Origin: Thalassobacillus devorans
GTDB taxonomy: Bacteria; Bacillota; Bacilli; Bacillales; Halobacillaceae
Length of the DNA stretch: 64,000 bases
Direction: 5' to 3'
Assembly (NCBI RefSeq): GCF_900176565.1
Contig: NZ_FXEH01000006.1
Location: 1,550,001 to 1,614,000 of the forward strand
How positions within the stretch are numbered: position 1 is the first letter of the stretch; every line of letters begins with the position of its first letter. This document shows positions 1 through 9,215 of this stretch, piece by piece. The notes under the pieces are model-generated. The model worked only from the letters and a program-made list of their open reading frames with translations, was not told the origin of the DNA and did not search any database. The translations under genes were made by a program, and so were the position numbers.

Positions 1-1
1 A

Positions 2-748
2 GAGGGAATTACTGAGGGCACCGTTATTTTCACTGCTCATGGTGTTTCACCGGAGGTCAAAGAGCGTGCAAAGGACAAAGGTCTTACTGTGCTTGATGCG
101 ACCTGTCCTGATGTAACTAATACACACAACTTGATCCGTGACCGTGTAAGCGACGGTTATGAAGTCATTTATATCGGTAAAAAAGGACATCCTGAGCCAG
201 AAGGCGCCGTTGGTGTAGCTCCAGGTAAAGTGCATCTCGTGCAAACGGAAGAGGATGTCGAACAGTTGAGTGTTGAACATGATAAGCTGCTGGTGACTAA
301 CCAGACTACGATGAGTCAGTGGGACGTTTATGATGTCATGGAAGAAATCAAAGAAAAATATCCCCACGTCGAACTTCATCAGGAGATATGCATGGCAACC
401 CAAGTTCGTCAAGAAGCTGTAGCAGAACAAGCAAAAGATGCAGACTTGACCTTGGTCGTTGGGGATCCGCGAAGTAACAACTCCAATCGATTGGCTCAAG
501 TTTCTAAAGAAATCGCTGGTACGGAGGCATATCGAATTGCTGATGTAACGGAAATCCAATTAGAATGGCTGCAAGGTGTAGAAAAAGTGGCAGTAACAGC
601 AGGCGCTTCCACACCTACTCCAATAACCAAAGAAGTTATCAAGTTCATTGAACAATATGATACGGAAAACGAAGACACTTGGATAAGAGAATCAAAAGTC
701 GAGCAAAAGAAAATTCTGCCAAAAGTAAAAACGAAGAAGAAAGCCTAA
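2..748 (+). CDS. ispH: 4-hydroxy-3-methylbut-2-enyl diphosphate reductase, 3' part
   Basis: Last enzyme of the MEP isoprenoid pathway, a [4Fe-4S] enzyme reducing HMBPP to IPP and DMAPP. The reading frame is open from the first bases of the window, so the gene starts upstream and only about 248 C-terminal residues are present. Visible family motifs are HGVSP, the DATCP cluster cysteine, TNQTT, the CMATQ cysteine followed by RQEAV, NSNRL and GASTP. The C-terminal tail is lysine-rich. The gene converges on yqfO, and both end in a shared terminator hairpin. Identity is firm; the true start cannot be seen. Confidence 0.95.
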   Translation, partial: EGITEGTVIFTAHGVSPEVKERAKDKGLTVLDATCPDVTNTHNLIRDRVSDGYEVIYIGKKGHPEPEGAVGVAPGKVHLVQTEEDVEQLSVEHDKLLVTNQTTMSQWDVYDVMEEIKEKYPHVELHQEICMATQVRQEAVAEQAKDADLTLVVGDPRSNNSNRLAQVSKEIAGTEAYRIADVTEIQLEWLQGVEKVAVTAGASTPTPITKEVIKFIEQYDTENEDTWIRESKVEQKKILPKVKTKKKA

Positions 749-777
749 AAAAAGGCTGCCGAATGGCAGCCTTTTTT
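747..777. terminator. bidirectional terminator between ispH and yqfO
   Basis: AAAGGCTGCC and GGCAGCCTTT pair around a GAAT tetraloop, with A-run before and T-run after, so it can act for both convergent genes. The yqfO stop codon lies at the edge of the T-run. Confidence 0.85.
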
Positions 778-1897
778 ACATGAATTGAAATGGTTCCGTG
801 TTCGCTTCAGAAACATAAACAGTTAATTCACCTTTACTTTGGCTGAACTTTTCATCTAAATAATTTTTAACAGCAGTTTTCATCACTTTTTCCACATGGT
901 GACCAGGGTCTATCACATTCAAGCCGATATTCGCTGCTTCTTGAGCGGGGTGGAAAGTCATATCTCCTGTGACGTAAACATCAGCCCCTTGCCTTTTGGC
1001 ATCATAAATGTATTTTTCACCGCTTCCGCCAAGGATGGCTACTTTTTCAACTTTATCCTGCATGTTACCAATCACACGCAAACCAGGTACATTTAAGCTT
1101 TCTTTTACATGCTCCGCAAATTTGCTTAACGTCATTTTTTCCTTCAGTACGCCTATTCGACCGATCCCAAAGGATTCTCCTTCATTTTCAAGCGTATAGA
1201 CATCATAAGCCACTTCCTCGTATGGATGTGCATCTTCCATCGCTTTCAGCACGCCTTTTAAATTAGATTGTGGCAGTAAGAACTCTACTCGTTGTTCTTC
1301 TACGATCTCTAATTCCCCAGATTTTCCTATATAAGGATCAGCCGCATCTGTTGGCATAAACCGCCCTTTTCCTGGCATGCTGAAAGAACAATTGCTATAG
1401 TCTCCAACATGCCCTGCCCCGGCTTCATGCATCGCCCTTGTTACTCCATCTGCATGATCCTCAGGTACAAACACAATTACTTTCACCAATTTATCTTTGC
1501 CGGTTTCTAACAGGGGTATCGTTTGGGTGACCTTTAGCGCTTCCGCTAAAGCATCATTCACTCCTCCCTCCGCTATATCCAGGTTGGTATGAGCGGCATA
1601 TACAGCGATGTCATGCTTTATCAACTTTTGTATGACCCTTCCCTTTGGTGTATCCGGGTTGATTTGTCCTAATGGCTTAAAAATGACAGGGTGATGGGAA
1701 ATAATTAAATCTATCTGCCGTTCCACCGCTTCATCTACCACATTTTCTAAGACGTCTAAAGTAACCATTACATTACTGACAGGCTGATTCATTGTTCCAA
1801 TTTGCAACCCGACCTTATCCCAGTCATATGCGAGATGTTTAGGTGACATTTGTTCAAAAACCTCAACTACTTGTTTAACTGTTACTATTTCACTCAT
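776..1897 (-). CDS. yqfO: Nif3-like dinuclear metal centre protein (YqfO/DUF34)
   Basis: 373 aa. Member of the Nif3/YqfO family: two NIF3 halves around an inserted PII-like CutA-fold domain (about residues 125-225, including the HPYEEVAYDVY motif). Metal ligands are visible as SHHP near residue 60, AAHTNLD near 105, and a late TGDMTFH and DPGHH. The biochemical role is still debated; GTP cyclohydrolase-like or metal-chaperone roles have been proposed. The start is the ATG that overlaps the trmK stop by 8 nt and follows GGAGG inside trmK, which implies translational coupling. The trmK-yqfO pairing is standard in Bacillaceae. Confidence 0.92.
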   Translation of the reverse strand: MSEIVTVKQVVEVFEQMSPKHLAYDWDKVGLQIGTMNQPVSNVMVTLDVLENVVDEAVERQIDLIISHHPVIFKPLGQINPDTPKGRVIQKLIKHDIAVYAAHTNLDIAEGGVNDALAEALKVTQTIPLLETGKDKLVKVIVFVPEDHADGVTRAMHEAGAGHVGDYSNCSFSMPGKGRFMPTDAADPYIGKSGELEIVEEQRVEFLLPQSNLKGVLKAMEDAHPYEEVAYDVYTLENEGESFGIGRIGVLKEKMTLSKFAEHVKESLNVPGLRVIGNMQDKVEKVAILGGSGEKYIYDAKRQGADVYVTGDMTFHPAQEAANIGLNVIDPGHHVEKVMKTAVKNYLDEKFSQSKGELTVYVSEANTEPFQFM

Positions 1898-2594
1898 TTT
1901 GCAGAACCTCCTCAATCCACTGGATTTCTTGCTCTAACACAGCTATCTTTTTTGTATCTGGTGTTACCGCTTTGTTCATTTCTTCTCTTACATACTCTTT
2001 TTTTGCTTTTTCCTCTATCCATTTCCTTTTAAAAGGATCGTTCTTCTCTTTCAATAAATAGGGACCAAAGTATATTTCCTTGTCGGTATATTTAATCTGC
2101 TCCCCGGCTGATTGTTTATCAGCAACAACTACTTCATAAATATGCCCAGCTTCTTCTAAAATTTCTTCTGCGGTTATCCGATAGCCATTATCAGCCAGCC
2201 ATCTTCGTAGTGATTTTGCATCGACATTTGGCTGAACCACCAAACGGGAAACCCGGGTTAATTTACTTTTACCGGTTTCTAAGATGTTAGTGATCAATGT
2301 ACCTCCCATGCCCGCAATGACTACTTGCTCTACTTCGTCTGATGACAGGACCGACAGCCCATCCCCTTTTCGAACAGAGATACGATTCGTCAGATTATTC
2401 GCTTCCACTTCTTTTTTTGCACTTTGATAAGGCCCATCATTCAACTCACCAGCTATAGCGACTGCTGAGGGGTCCTTTAAGCATACGTAACAAGGAAGGT
2501 AGGCATGGTCTGATCCAATATCTGCGAAATGTGCTCCACGGGGGAGATAGGAGGCAACCACCTGAAGGCGTCTGGATAATAACTTTTCATTCAT
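1890..2594 (-). CDS. trmK: tRNA (adenine22-N1)-methyltransferase TrmK
   Basis: 234 aa. SAM-dependent methyltransferase making m1A22 in tRNA (B. subtilis YqfN). The SAM-binding motif FADIGSDHAYLP is near residue 25, GDGLSVL near 78 and the motif IV-like VIAGMGGTLI near 92. The C-terminal third is lysine- and glutamate-rich and likely coiled-coil, as in the family. The start has a GAGGAAG Shine-Dalgarno. It lies first in a two-gene unit with yqfO. Confidence 0.93.
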   Translation of the reverse strand: MNEKLLSRRLQVVASYLPRGAHFADIGSDHAYLPCYVCLKDPSAVAIAGELNDGPYQSAKKEVEANNLTNRISVRKGDGLSVLSSDEVEQVVIAGMGGTLITNILETGKSKLTRVSRLVVQPNVDAKSLRRWLADNGYRITAEEILEEAGHIYEVVVADKQSAGEQIKYTDKEIYFGPYLLKEKNDPFKRKWIEEKAKKEYVREEMNKAVTPDTKKIAVLEQEIQWIEEVLQNE

Positions 2595-2756
2595 TTGACT
2601 TCCTCTTTTCTATAAAAATAAACGTATTATTCTAATAAAACGTAATGTCGTCATGTCAATAAAGTGAAATCTAATCATCTTTTATACTTTATCAGGAACA
2701 AAATAGATTTCTTATACTTGTTCTCTTTTAATAAAGTTAAACAATTTCAAAGTACA
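2595..2756. other. AT-rich intergenic with a half copy of a dispersed repeat
   Basis: No ORF. The stretch around 2679-2747 (TTTTATACTTTA then, further on, AATAAAGTTAAAC) matches the 3' flank of the hairpin repeats at 15.54 kb and 59.0 kb, but the GGCTTGTCGCC hairpin half is missing here. It looks like a decayed copy. Confidence 0.4.
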
Positions 2757-2791
2757 AAAAGAAAAGCCTTCTGAATATTCCAGAAAGCTTT
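2757..2791 (-). terminator. cccA terminator
   Basis: AAAGCTTTCTG pairs with CAGAAGGCTTT around a 7-nt loop and is followed by a T-rich run on the minus strand, just after the cccA stop. Confidence 0.8.
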
Positions 2792-2802
2792 CTTTTTATA
2801 CG

Positions 2803-3168
2803 TTATTGCTTTTCTGCCAGCCATTCAGCTACAAGGGTAGCTTCTTCACCCTGAGCTTGTCCAGGTGGCATTGATCCTTTACCGTTAATGATGATTTCTT
2901 CAATTTCTTCGGCAGAATATTTGCTGCCGATTGTTTCTAATGAAGGACCATTTCCACCAGAAAGGTCAGCACCATGACATGCAGCACAGCTATTTTGGAA
3001 GACTTCTTCTGGATCAGAGCTTGCTTCCTCTTCCTGCTGCTCCTCTCCATTTTCCCCTTCATTTTGGATGGCTTCATTTTGGCCGACTCCAACCCAAGAA
3101 ATGATGAACATCGTTAAAATCCCTATAACAGCAATCATTGCGAATGGGATAACTGGATTTCTTTTCAT
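2803..3168 (-). CDS. cccA: membrane-anchored cytochrome c-550
   Basis: 121 aa. Small class I cytochrome c that carries electrons on the outer face of the membrane. One N-terminal transmembrane helix (about residues 7-28) acts as the anchor. A Glu/Gln-rich linker follows, then the haem attachment motif CAACH (about 61-65) and the distal methionine ligand in GSMPPG near residue 100. Length and layout match B. subtilis CccA. The start has a clear AAGGAGGA Shine-Dalgarno. The acidic linker suits an exported protein of a halotolerant species. Confidence 0.93.
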   Translation of the reverse strand: MKRNPVIPFAMIAVIGILTMFIISWVGVGQNEAIQNEGENGEEQQEEEASSDPEEVFQNSCAACHGADLSGGNGPSLETIGSKYSAEEIEEIIINGKGSMPPGQAQGEEATLVAEWLAEKQ

Positions 3169-3269
3169 GTGTCCATTTCCTCCTTATGTAGTCCCCTATA
3201 TATCTTTCTCTAAAATACAAACTATATTTATTTTACTTGAAAAACCTTCTTTAGAAAAGAGCAAACCTG

Positions 3270-3803
3270 CTAAAAGTTGAAAAACATATATAAAAAGGCA
3301 GAAGCAGCACCAAGAGCTCCAATCATCTTCATAAAAACCACATCTAATTTCCTTCCACCCCAATACCAAAGGAGACAATGTACCATTACGATGGAAACAA
3401 ACAACCAATTTGGTGCCTGCCAAAGTGATATAATATGAACATTCCATAACAACAATAGTAACAGACCCATCGTTGCGTACATAGAAAAATCAATCGACTT
3501 TTTATTATATAGATATACAGCGGTTAAGCCTGTACCTAATACAAATATCGACAAAATGCCTGTTTGCATTATGAAAGCCGTTTCAGTAAAATAAATGACA
3601 AGAAATGAGATTGGAAGCATTAAAAAAGCTATCATAATTCTAGTTACTATCACCCACTGTCTGGGTCCAGGTGATGGGTGAGTCAAACCTTCACCTTGCG
3701 TGTAGAGAGCAAGCAGGTAATCACAATACGATTCCGGAAGCAATCGATTAGCTTTCCAATATTGTATTTCCTGGAGAATTATTTCTTTACGTTCTTTCGT
3801 CAT
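3270..3803 (-). CDS. uncharacterised multi-pass membrane protein
   Basis: 177 aa. I do not recognise a named family with certainty. The first 45 residues are a soluble helical segment with EIQYWKANRLLPESYCDYLLALY, like the N-terminus of DUF2157-type membrane proteins. About five hydrophobic helices follow (roughly 50-70, 73-93, 100-118, 120-140 and 150-175). The start has a GGGGTGATGCT Shine-Dalgarno. It lies between cccA and rpoD on the same strand, a spot often holding a lineage-specific membrane gene. No function is claimed. Confidence 0.75.
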   Translation of the reverse strand: MTKERKEIILQEIQYWKANRLLPESYCDYLLALYTQGEGLTHPSPGPRQWVIVTRIMIAFLMLPISFLVIYFTETAFIMQTGILSIFVLGTGLTAVYLYNKKSIDFSMYATMGLLLLLLWNVHIISLWQAPNWLFVSIVMVHCLLWYWGGRKLDVVFMKMIGALGAASAFLYMFFNF

Positions 3804-3900
3804 AGCATCACCCCGGTATGGGACTGAATAAAAATTAACTGATCGTCTCTAAGTAACGAAAGCATTCATTTAACTCATATTTTAACAGCCTATAAAAATA

Positions 3901-3930
3901 GACCAGGAACAAAATGGTCAGCTCCTGGTC
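3901..3930 (-). terminator. rpoD terminator
   Basis: GACCAGGA and TCCTGGTC form an 8-bp stem, followed on the minus strand by a TATTTTTAT run, just past the rpoD stop. Confidence 0.75.
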
Positions 3931-3944
3931 GTGAGTGTAGCATT

Positions 3945-5063
3945 CTATTCTAAGAAATCTTTCAACCGTTTACTTCGACTAGGGTGACGGAGTTTTCTCA
4001 ATGCTTTGGCCTCGATTTGACGGATACGTTCGCGAGTGACGCCAAATACTTTTCCGACCTCTTCAAGTGTACGTGTGCGGCCGTCATCCAGCCCAAATCG
4101 AAGTCGAAGAACATTTTCTTCTCGGTCCGTAAGTGTATCAAGAACATCTTCCAGTTGTTCTTTCAAAAGTTCATATGCGGCATGATCAGAAGGTGAGGTT
4201 GCTTCCTGATCTTCAATGAAATCGCCAAGATGGGAATCGTCTTCTTCTCCGATAGGAGTTTCTAAGGAAACAGGCTCTTGAGCTATTTTAAGGATTTCTC
4301 TTACTTTGTCAGGGGAAAGCTCCATCTCTTCCCCAATTTCTTCAGGAGTCGGCTCCCGGCCAAAGTCCTGCAATAATTGACGTTGGACGCGAATCAGTTT
4401 ATTGATTGTTTCCACCATATGCACAGGGATACGAATGGTACGTGCCTGGTCAGCAATGGCGCGAGTAATCGCCTGACGGATCCACCAAGTAGCATAGGTA
4501 CTGAATTTATAACCTTTGCGGTAATCAAACTTTTCAACAGCTTTAATCAGCCCCATATTCCCCTCTTGGATCAAGTCGAGGAAGAGCATACCTCTGCCTA
4601 CATAACGCTTGGCGATACTTACCACGAGACGCAGGTTGGCTTCCGCTAGTTCCCGTTTAGCTTCTTCGTCGCCTTCTTCAATACGCTGTGCTAAATCAAT
4701 TTCATCTTTCGCGGCCAAAAGGTTGACTCGACCAATTTCTTTCAAATACATCCGTACAGGGTCATTGATTTTGACACCGGGAGGTACACTCAAATCATTT
4801 AAGTCAAACTCTTCTTCCTTGTCCAATTGCTGCATATTTGGATCTTCTTCTGAATTACCGATCACCTCGACACCCTGCTCATTGAGGTACTCGTAAAATT
4901 CATCCATCTGCTCAGACTCCAGTTCAAAACTGGATAAACGTTCTGCAACTTCTTCGTATGCTAAAACTCCACGCTTTTTACCAATCTCCAGCAACTGTTC
5001 TTTTGCCTGGTCAAGCGTAAGTTCATTTTCAGCTTCTTTAGAACGTAATGGCTTATCTGCCAT
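3945..5063 (-). CDS. rpoD: RNA polymerase primary sigma factor SigA
   Basis: 372 aa, the length of B. subtilis SigA. Region 1.1 is N-terminal. Region 1.2 is at [11 protein letters not shown]. Regions 2.1-2.4 are near residues 140-210 and include [10 protein letters not shown] and the -10-recognising [12 protein letters not shown]. Region 3 follows, and region 4.2 is the helix-turn-helix [16 protein letters not shown] near the end. The start chosen is ATG-GCA-GAT behind GGAGGGGG; an in-frame ATG 7 codons upstream lacks a ribosome site. It is the last gene of yqxD-dnaG-rpoD, 33 nt after dnaG. Confidence 0.97.
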   Translation of the reverse strand: MADKPLRSKEAENELTLDQAKEQLLEIGKKRGVLAYEEVAERLSSFELESEQMDEFYEYLNEQGVEVIGNSEEDPNMQQLDKEEEFDLNDLSVPPGVKINDPVRMYLKEIGRVNLLAAKDEIDLAQRIEEGDEEAKRELAEANLRLVVSIAKRYVGRGMLFLDLIQEGNMGLIKAVEKFDYRKGYKFSTYATWWIRQAITRAIADQARTIRIPVHMVETINKLIRVQRQLLQDFGREPTPEEIGEEMELSPDKVREILKIAQEPVSLETPIGEEDDSHLGDFIEDQEATSPSDHAAYELLKEQLEDVLDTLTDREENVLRLRFGLDDGRTRTLEEVGKVFGVTRERIRQIEAKALRKLRHPSRSKRLKDFLE

Positions 5064-5096
5064 AAGTCCCCCTCCTTCCAACAAATCCCATATCTT

Positions 5097-6923
5097 TTAG
5101 TGCGTACTTCTCAGCTGTCTTTTCAACTGTATTATTTTCATGGCAATCTCTGCTGCCTTGATCGGATCATTCTGCTGCTCTGCCTGTTTTTGTTCTTCCT
5201 CTAATGTTCTTATATCCGTTTTATCGCTTTGTTCTGCGCGTATTAAACGGATATAATCATTTATTTCCCTATCGGAAATATCTTGATTAACAGGCATCAT
5301 CGCAAGCTTGACTACTAGATTTTTCAAATCAGCATCAGGTAACATTTCAACAAAATGACTGACATCCGGTTCATTGCCTTCTTCAAAATATGCATAAAGA
5401 TAAGTGACAATGACCTGATGTTCACTAATATTGAAGCCTCCTCCTAACTCTGCTTGAACTTTATCAGCGACTTGGGGGTTTTTCAACATATATGCAATCA
5501 ATGCTCTTTCTGCATTATGAAAAGCAGGCAATAATTTGCTTCCACCTGCACGTGCAGAAGTAACATTGGAATTACCAGTTTTTCTTTTGGTCCCTTTATT
5601 ACCCCATCCATTCTGCCTACGATGGGCTGAGACCTCTTCTTTCAAGGTATCCAGCGATAACTCAAATTCGTTAGCGAGTTCCTTCAGATAATGTTCTCGT
5701 TCAATTGCGTGATCAAGACCAGCAATCTCCTTTACTACTCTTTCTACATATGCAATGCGATCCCCTTCTAAATTAAGGTTATATTGTTTCTTAAGATGAC
5801 GCATGATAAATGCCAAGTAGGTATCGCTTGCTTCGAGAACTTCTCTCCGGAACTTATCCGCTCCATGGGACTTTATAAAATCATCCGGATCCATTCCGTC
5901 CGGCAGACGGGCAAGTTTAACCGTACATCCCGCACCTTTCAGTAAACGGGCAGCCTTCATAGAGGCCTCGACACCCGGAGCATCACCATCATAACAAATG
6001 ACAGCTTCTTCCACATACCTTCGAATAAGATTCGCCTGGTGTTCGGTAATCGATGTTCCCAATGTTCCTACTCCGTTATAAACACCAGCTTGATAAGCTG
6101 CAATAACGTCGATATATCCTTCGAATAAAATAATCGATCCTTGCTTACGAATAGCACTACGGGCTAAGTCAAAATTATAAAGAAGTTTCCCTTTTCGAAA
6201 TAGCTCCGTTTCAGGGCTGTTCAAATATTTTGGTTCCTGATCGTGAATAGCCCGGCCACCAAAAGCGACCGTTTTCCCTAAATGATTGCGAATAGGAAAA
6301 ATGACGCGTCCCCTGAACCGATCACTGTACTCCCCAGAATCATTGGAACTCAGCAAACCAGCTTTCACCATCAATTGGGGATGATAGCCTTTCTTTTCGA
6401 GAAAGCGAACGACGAAATCCTTTGAGTTAGGTGCATAGCCTAACTGGAAACGATCGATCATTTCCTCTGTAAAACCTCTCTCCAATAAATAGTCCAGACC
6501 TTCTTTACCCTCTTTAGTATGCTTTAGTAGATGGTGGTAAAGTTTGCTCAACCATTGATGGGCTTCTAATACCTTTTGAGCTTCTTCATTTTTAGGTCCA
6601 GAATCCTCCTGGTTATGCGATAACTCCTCAGGAAGTTGATATCCCACCTTGTCAGCAAGATGTTTAACAGCTTGAAGGAATTCATACCCCTCAAGCTCCA
6701 TCAGGAAGGTGATAGCATTCCCGCCTTTTCCACATCCGAAACAATGGAAAATTTGTTTATCTGGAGAAACAGAAAAAGAAGGAGTGTTTTCCCCATGGAA
6801 AGGACATAATCCAAAGTAATTCCTTCCCTGTTTCTTCAATTGTACATATTCACCTACAACATCGACGATATCATTGGATTTGCGTATTTCATCTATCGTT
6901 TCTTCTGGAATATGTCCAGCCAT
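5097..6923 (-). CDS. dnaG: DNA primase
   Basis: 608 aa. Synthesises RNA primers at the replication fork and binds the DnaB-type helicase. The CHC2 zinc finger is near residues 40-65 (CPFHGENTPSF, then HCFGCGKGG). The RNA polymerase core and TOPRIM domain lie at about 120-350, with FEGYIDV and CYDGDAPG carrying the metal-binding acidic residues. The C-terminal 150 residues form the helicase-interaction region. Start is ATG-GCT-GGA behind ACGGTGA; the upstream GTG is less likely. It sits between yqxD and rpoD in the classical macromolecular-synthesis operon. Confidence 0.96.
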   Translation of the reverse strand: MAGHIPEETIDEIRKSNDIVDVVGEYVQLKKQGRNYFGLCPFHGENTPSFSVSPDKQIFHCFGCGKGGNAITFLMELEGYEFLQAVKHLADKVGYQLPEELSHNQEDSGPKNEEAQKVLEAHQWLSKLYHHLLKHTKEGKEGLDYLLERGFTEEMIDRFQLGYAPNSKDFVVRFLEKKGYHPQLMVKAGLLSSNDSGEYSDRFRGRVIFPIRNHLGKTVAFGGRAIHDQEPKYLNSPETELFRKGKLLYNFDLARSAIRKQGSIILFEGYIDVIAAYQAGVYNGVGTLGTSITEHQANLIRRYVEEAVICYDGDAPGVEASMKAARLLKGAGCTVKLARLPDGMDPDDFIKSHGADKFRREVLEASDTYLAFIMRHLKKQYNLNLEGDRIAYVERVVKEIAGLDHAIEREHYLKELANEFELSLDTLKEEVSAHRRQNGWGNKGTKRKTGNSNVTSARAGGSKLLPAFHNAERALIAYMLKNPQVADKVQAELGGGFNISEHQVIVTYLYAYFEEGNEPDVSHFVEMLPDADLKNLVVKLAMMPVNQDISDREINDYIRLIRAEQSDKTDIRTLEEEQKQAEQQNDPIKAAEIAMKIIQLKRQLRSTH

Positions 6924-6959
6924 AACTATCACCGTATTTTAGAAATTATTCGATACTCA

Positions 6960-7430
6960 TCACTGAATACCTTCATGTTTTGACAAAAAATCATCCAATA
7001 CTTTCTGGAAGGTCCGACGATCCTGTTCAAGTAAAGGCGGTGGTCCTTTCAGACGACTTCCCCTCTTTTGGGTTTTCTGTCTTAAATGTTTCCGTAACAT
7101 GATTTCATCCGCATCCGCCTCTTCAATGAGTTTACCTCGTGGGGTTAGTGCATAAACCCCTCTTGAAGTCAGCAGTACCGCGAATGATAAATCTTGCGTT
7201 ATGACAATATCTCCCTGCTTCACCCGATTAAGGATAAAAAGGTCTACAGCCTGATCGGTGTCATCAATGATTTTCCAATCACTGTATTCCGAATGTGGGC
7301 TATAGTGGTTAATAGTAGCTACATATTGAGGGATGATAGAGTGATCGGAACAGACCTGATCAATCTCCCCCTTGACAGGACAGCTATCGGCATCGACATA
7401 TACAGCGGGTTTATTTTGCAACATTATCAT
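6960..7430 (-). CDS. yqxD: YaiI/YqxD family protein (UPF0178)
   Basis: 156 aa. PIN-like fold family of unknown biochemical role. The hallmark VDADSCPVK is near residue 12, with DQAVDLFILNRV and DIVITQDLSFA following and a basic tail. It precedes dnaG, as in Bacillus. The start is uncertain: two ATGs lie three codons apart and the best AGGAGG is 24 nt upstream of the first, which is too far for normal initiation. Confidence 0.88.
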   Translation of the reverse strand: MIMLQNKPAVYVDADSCPVKGEIDQVCSDHSIIPQYVATINHYSPHSEYSDWKIIDDTDQAVDLFILNRVKQGDIVITQDLSFAVLLTSRGVYALTPRGKLIEEADADEIMLRKHLRQKTQKRGSRLKGPPPLLEQDRRTFQKVLDDFLSKHEGIQ

Positions 7431-7610
7431 AGATTCTACAAGTGTTCGTAAAATCCTCCTATTTAATCAATGTTTTACTTTTCAGAATTGTTTTGCTTAC
7501 AACGATAGTTTAGCTATCATACATTTTTACACAAAAACATATTATAATACATATTTTTAGCAATTGCTATAGTTTTTTTTCGTTTTTTAAGTTTTTTTCC
7601 TCTTCAAGGA

Positions 7611-7645
7611 AAAAATCGCGCCACTAGACTATTGGCGCGATTTTT
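7611..7645 (-). terminator. ppsR terminator
   Basis: A 13-bp perfect stem (AAAAATCGCGCCA with TGGCGCGATTTTT) with T-rich sequence on both sides. It lies directly after ppsR on the minus strand. Confidence 0.88.
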
Positions 7646-7667
7646 ATTTTGATGAGCTGAAACTGAT

Positions 7668-8471
7668 TCATCTCCGTTTCAGCTTGCTTAAGATTACATT
7701 GGCTGTTTCTTCGACCGCCTTATGCGAGACATCAATTACATCACAACCTATACGCTCTACTACTTCATTGAAGTGGTTCAATTCTTGTTTGATCCTTTCC
7801 ATATTGGCATAGCTCGCCTGGTCTCCGAGGCCAAGTGCTTTGAGACGTTCTTTACGAATATCATTCAGTTTTTCCGGGCTGATTTTCAGTCCGATGCATT
7901 TATCCCTGTCAACATGGAACAATTCTTCCGGCGGTTCTACCTCCGGAACAATCGGTACGTTTGCCACTTTCAGACGCTTGTGCGCCAGGTATTGTGATAA
8001 AGGCGTCTTAGAAGTCCTGGAGACACCGATGAGAACAATATCAGCACGCGAGATTCCTCGAGGGTCTCTTCCATCGTCGTAGCGTACGGCAAATTCAATA
8101 GCTTCCACCCTTTTGAAATAGTCTTCATCCAGTTTATGGACAAGGCCAGGCTCCATCCTCGGTTTTGCTTCGAAGAAGCGTTCCATGCTTTCCATCATCG
8201 GCCCCATGATATCAATACATTCTAAATTATATTCTTTCGCTTTTCTCAACAAGTGATCTCTTAATTCCGGGCGGACCAGTGTAAAACCAATCATCCCTTG
8301 TTTCTCTTTAGCCTGCAATACTGCTTCGTTAAGTGTTCCCTCGTCTTCCACATAAGGTATCCGCTGAATTTCATAAGGGCCGTCATCGAATTGACTCAAT
8401 GCTGCTTTTACAACTAACTCAGCTGTTTCCCCTACCGAATCAGAAATCACAAATATCAATGGCTTCTCCAT
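7668..8471 (-). CDS. ppsR: pyruvate, phosphate dikinase regulatory protein (bifunctional kinase/phosphorylase)
   Basis: 267 aa. DUF299 family (B. subtilis YqfL). It adds phosphate from ADP to, and removes it from, a threonine of PPDK or PEP synthase. The N-terminus has [10 protein letters not shown]; the P-loop [11 protein letters not shown] is near residue 150, and [11 protein letters not shown] near the end. Adjacent ccpN encodes the repressor of gluconeogenic genes, so the pair links carbon-flow control. No ppdK is in the window, so the substrate is inferred from the family only. Confidence 0.93.
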   Translation of the reverse strand: MEKPLIFVISDSVGETAELVVKAALSQFDDGPYEIQRIPYVEDEGTLNEAVLQAKEKQGMIGFTLVRPELRDHLLRKAKEYNLECIDIMGPMMESMERFFEAKPRMEPGLVHKLDEDYFKRVEAIEFAVRYDDGRDPRGISRADIVLIGVSRTSKTPLSQYLAHKRLKVANVPIVPEVEPPEELFHVDRDKCIGLKISPEKLNDIRKERLKALGLGDQASYANMERIKQELNHFNEVVERIGCDVIDVSHKAVEETANVILSKLKRR

Positions 8472-8503
8472 CCCAATCCCTCCTATTTGTCAGAGCGGAA
8501 AGC

Positions 8504-9133
8504 TTATAAATGTTCGTCACGCCCTAGTTCAACTAATGCTTTGGTCATATTTGTTTTTGTGATCCGACCGATGACTTCCAGCCCATCATCCACATCTTTT
8601 ACGATAGGCAAACCATCAATTTGTTTGTCAATCAATTTTTGGGCGGCATCAAGCAATAGATCATCCTTCCGGCACACGGTAATATTCGGCATACGCGTCA
8701 TAATAATATGAACCGGTATGGAATTAAGATCCTGGTTTCCTATACTCGCTCTTAATAAGTCTTTTCTTGATAATACTCCTAAAAGCATGGACTTATTATC
8801 GACTACAAATAAAGTACCCACATCTTCAAGGAACATGGTGCAAATGGCGTCATAAACGGATACATCCTCTTCCACCACAATCGGTATTGATTGGTATTCA
8901 TGCACCTTGAATTTTTTAAGTTTTTCCGTCAATAATTCTGAACCGGTTTTACCTGTAAAGAAATAGCCAACTCTCGGACGAGCATCTAAAAAACCTGCCA
9001 TCGTCAAAATAGCTAAATCAGGTCTGAGAGTTGCTCTGGTCAATTCCAATTGATCTGCTATATTTTCCCCTGTTATAGGTCCATGCTCTTTTACTATTTC
9101 AATAATTTGTTCTTGTCTGCTGGAAAGCTCCAT
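8504..9133 (-). CDS. ccpN: CBS-domain transcriptional repressor CcpN
   Basis: 209 aa. The winged helix-turn-helix at residues 1-60 (SSRQEQIIEIVKEHGPITGENIA) is followed by two CBS domains at about 80-140 and 145-205. In B. subtilis, CcpN (YqzB) represses gapB and pckA under glycolytic conditions through ligand binding at the CBS pair. It lies 32 nt upstream of ppsR on the same strand, the conserved order. Start ATG is preceded by GGGGTGATGAAAGA. Confidence 0.93.
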   Translation of the reverse strand: MELSSRQEQIIEIVKEHGPITGENIADQLELTRATLRPDLAILTMAGFLDARPRVGYFFTGKTGSELLTEKLKKFKVHEYQSIPIVVEEDVSVYDAICTMFLEDVGTLFVVDNKSMLLGVLSRKDLLRASIGNQDLNSIPVHIIMTRMPNITVCRKDDLLLDAAQKLIDKQIDGLPIVKDVDDGLEVIGRITKTNMTKALVELGRDEHL

Positions 9134-9215
9134 TCTTTCATCACCCCGATCACTGACTGTGACATACTATTCAACTATTATAGCTCATTTTTCCTAGCGG
9201 GTAAAAGAAGGTGCC

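Noticed and set aside
7571-7610. T-rich runs upstream of yqxD
   Set aside because: Considered as a separate terminator or promoter element; only low-complexity DNA beside the ppsR terminator, nothing more can be supported.
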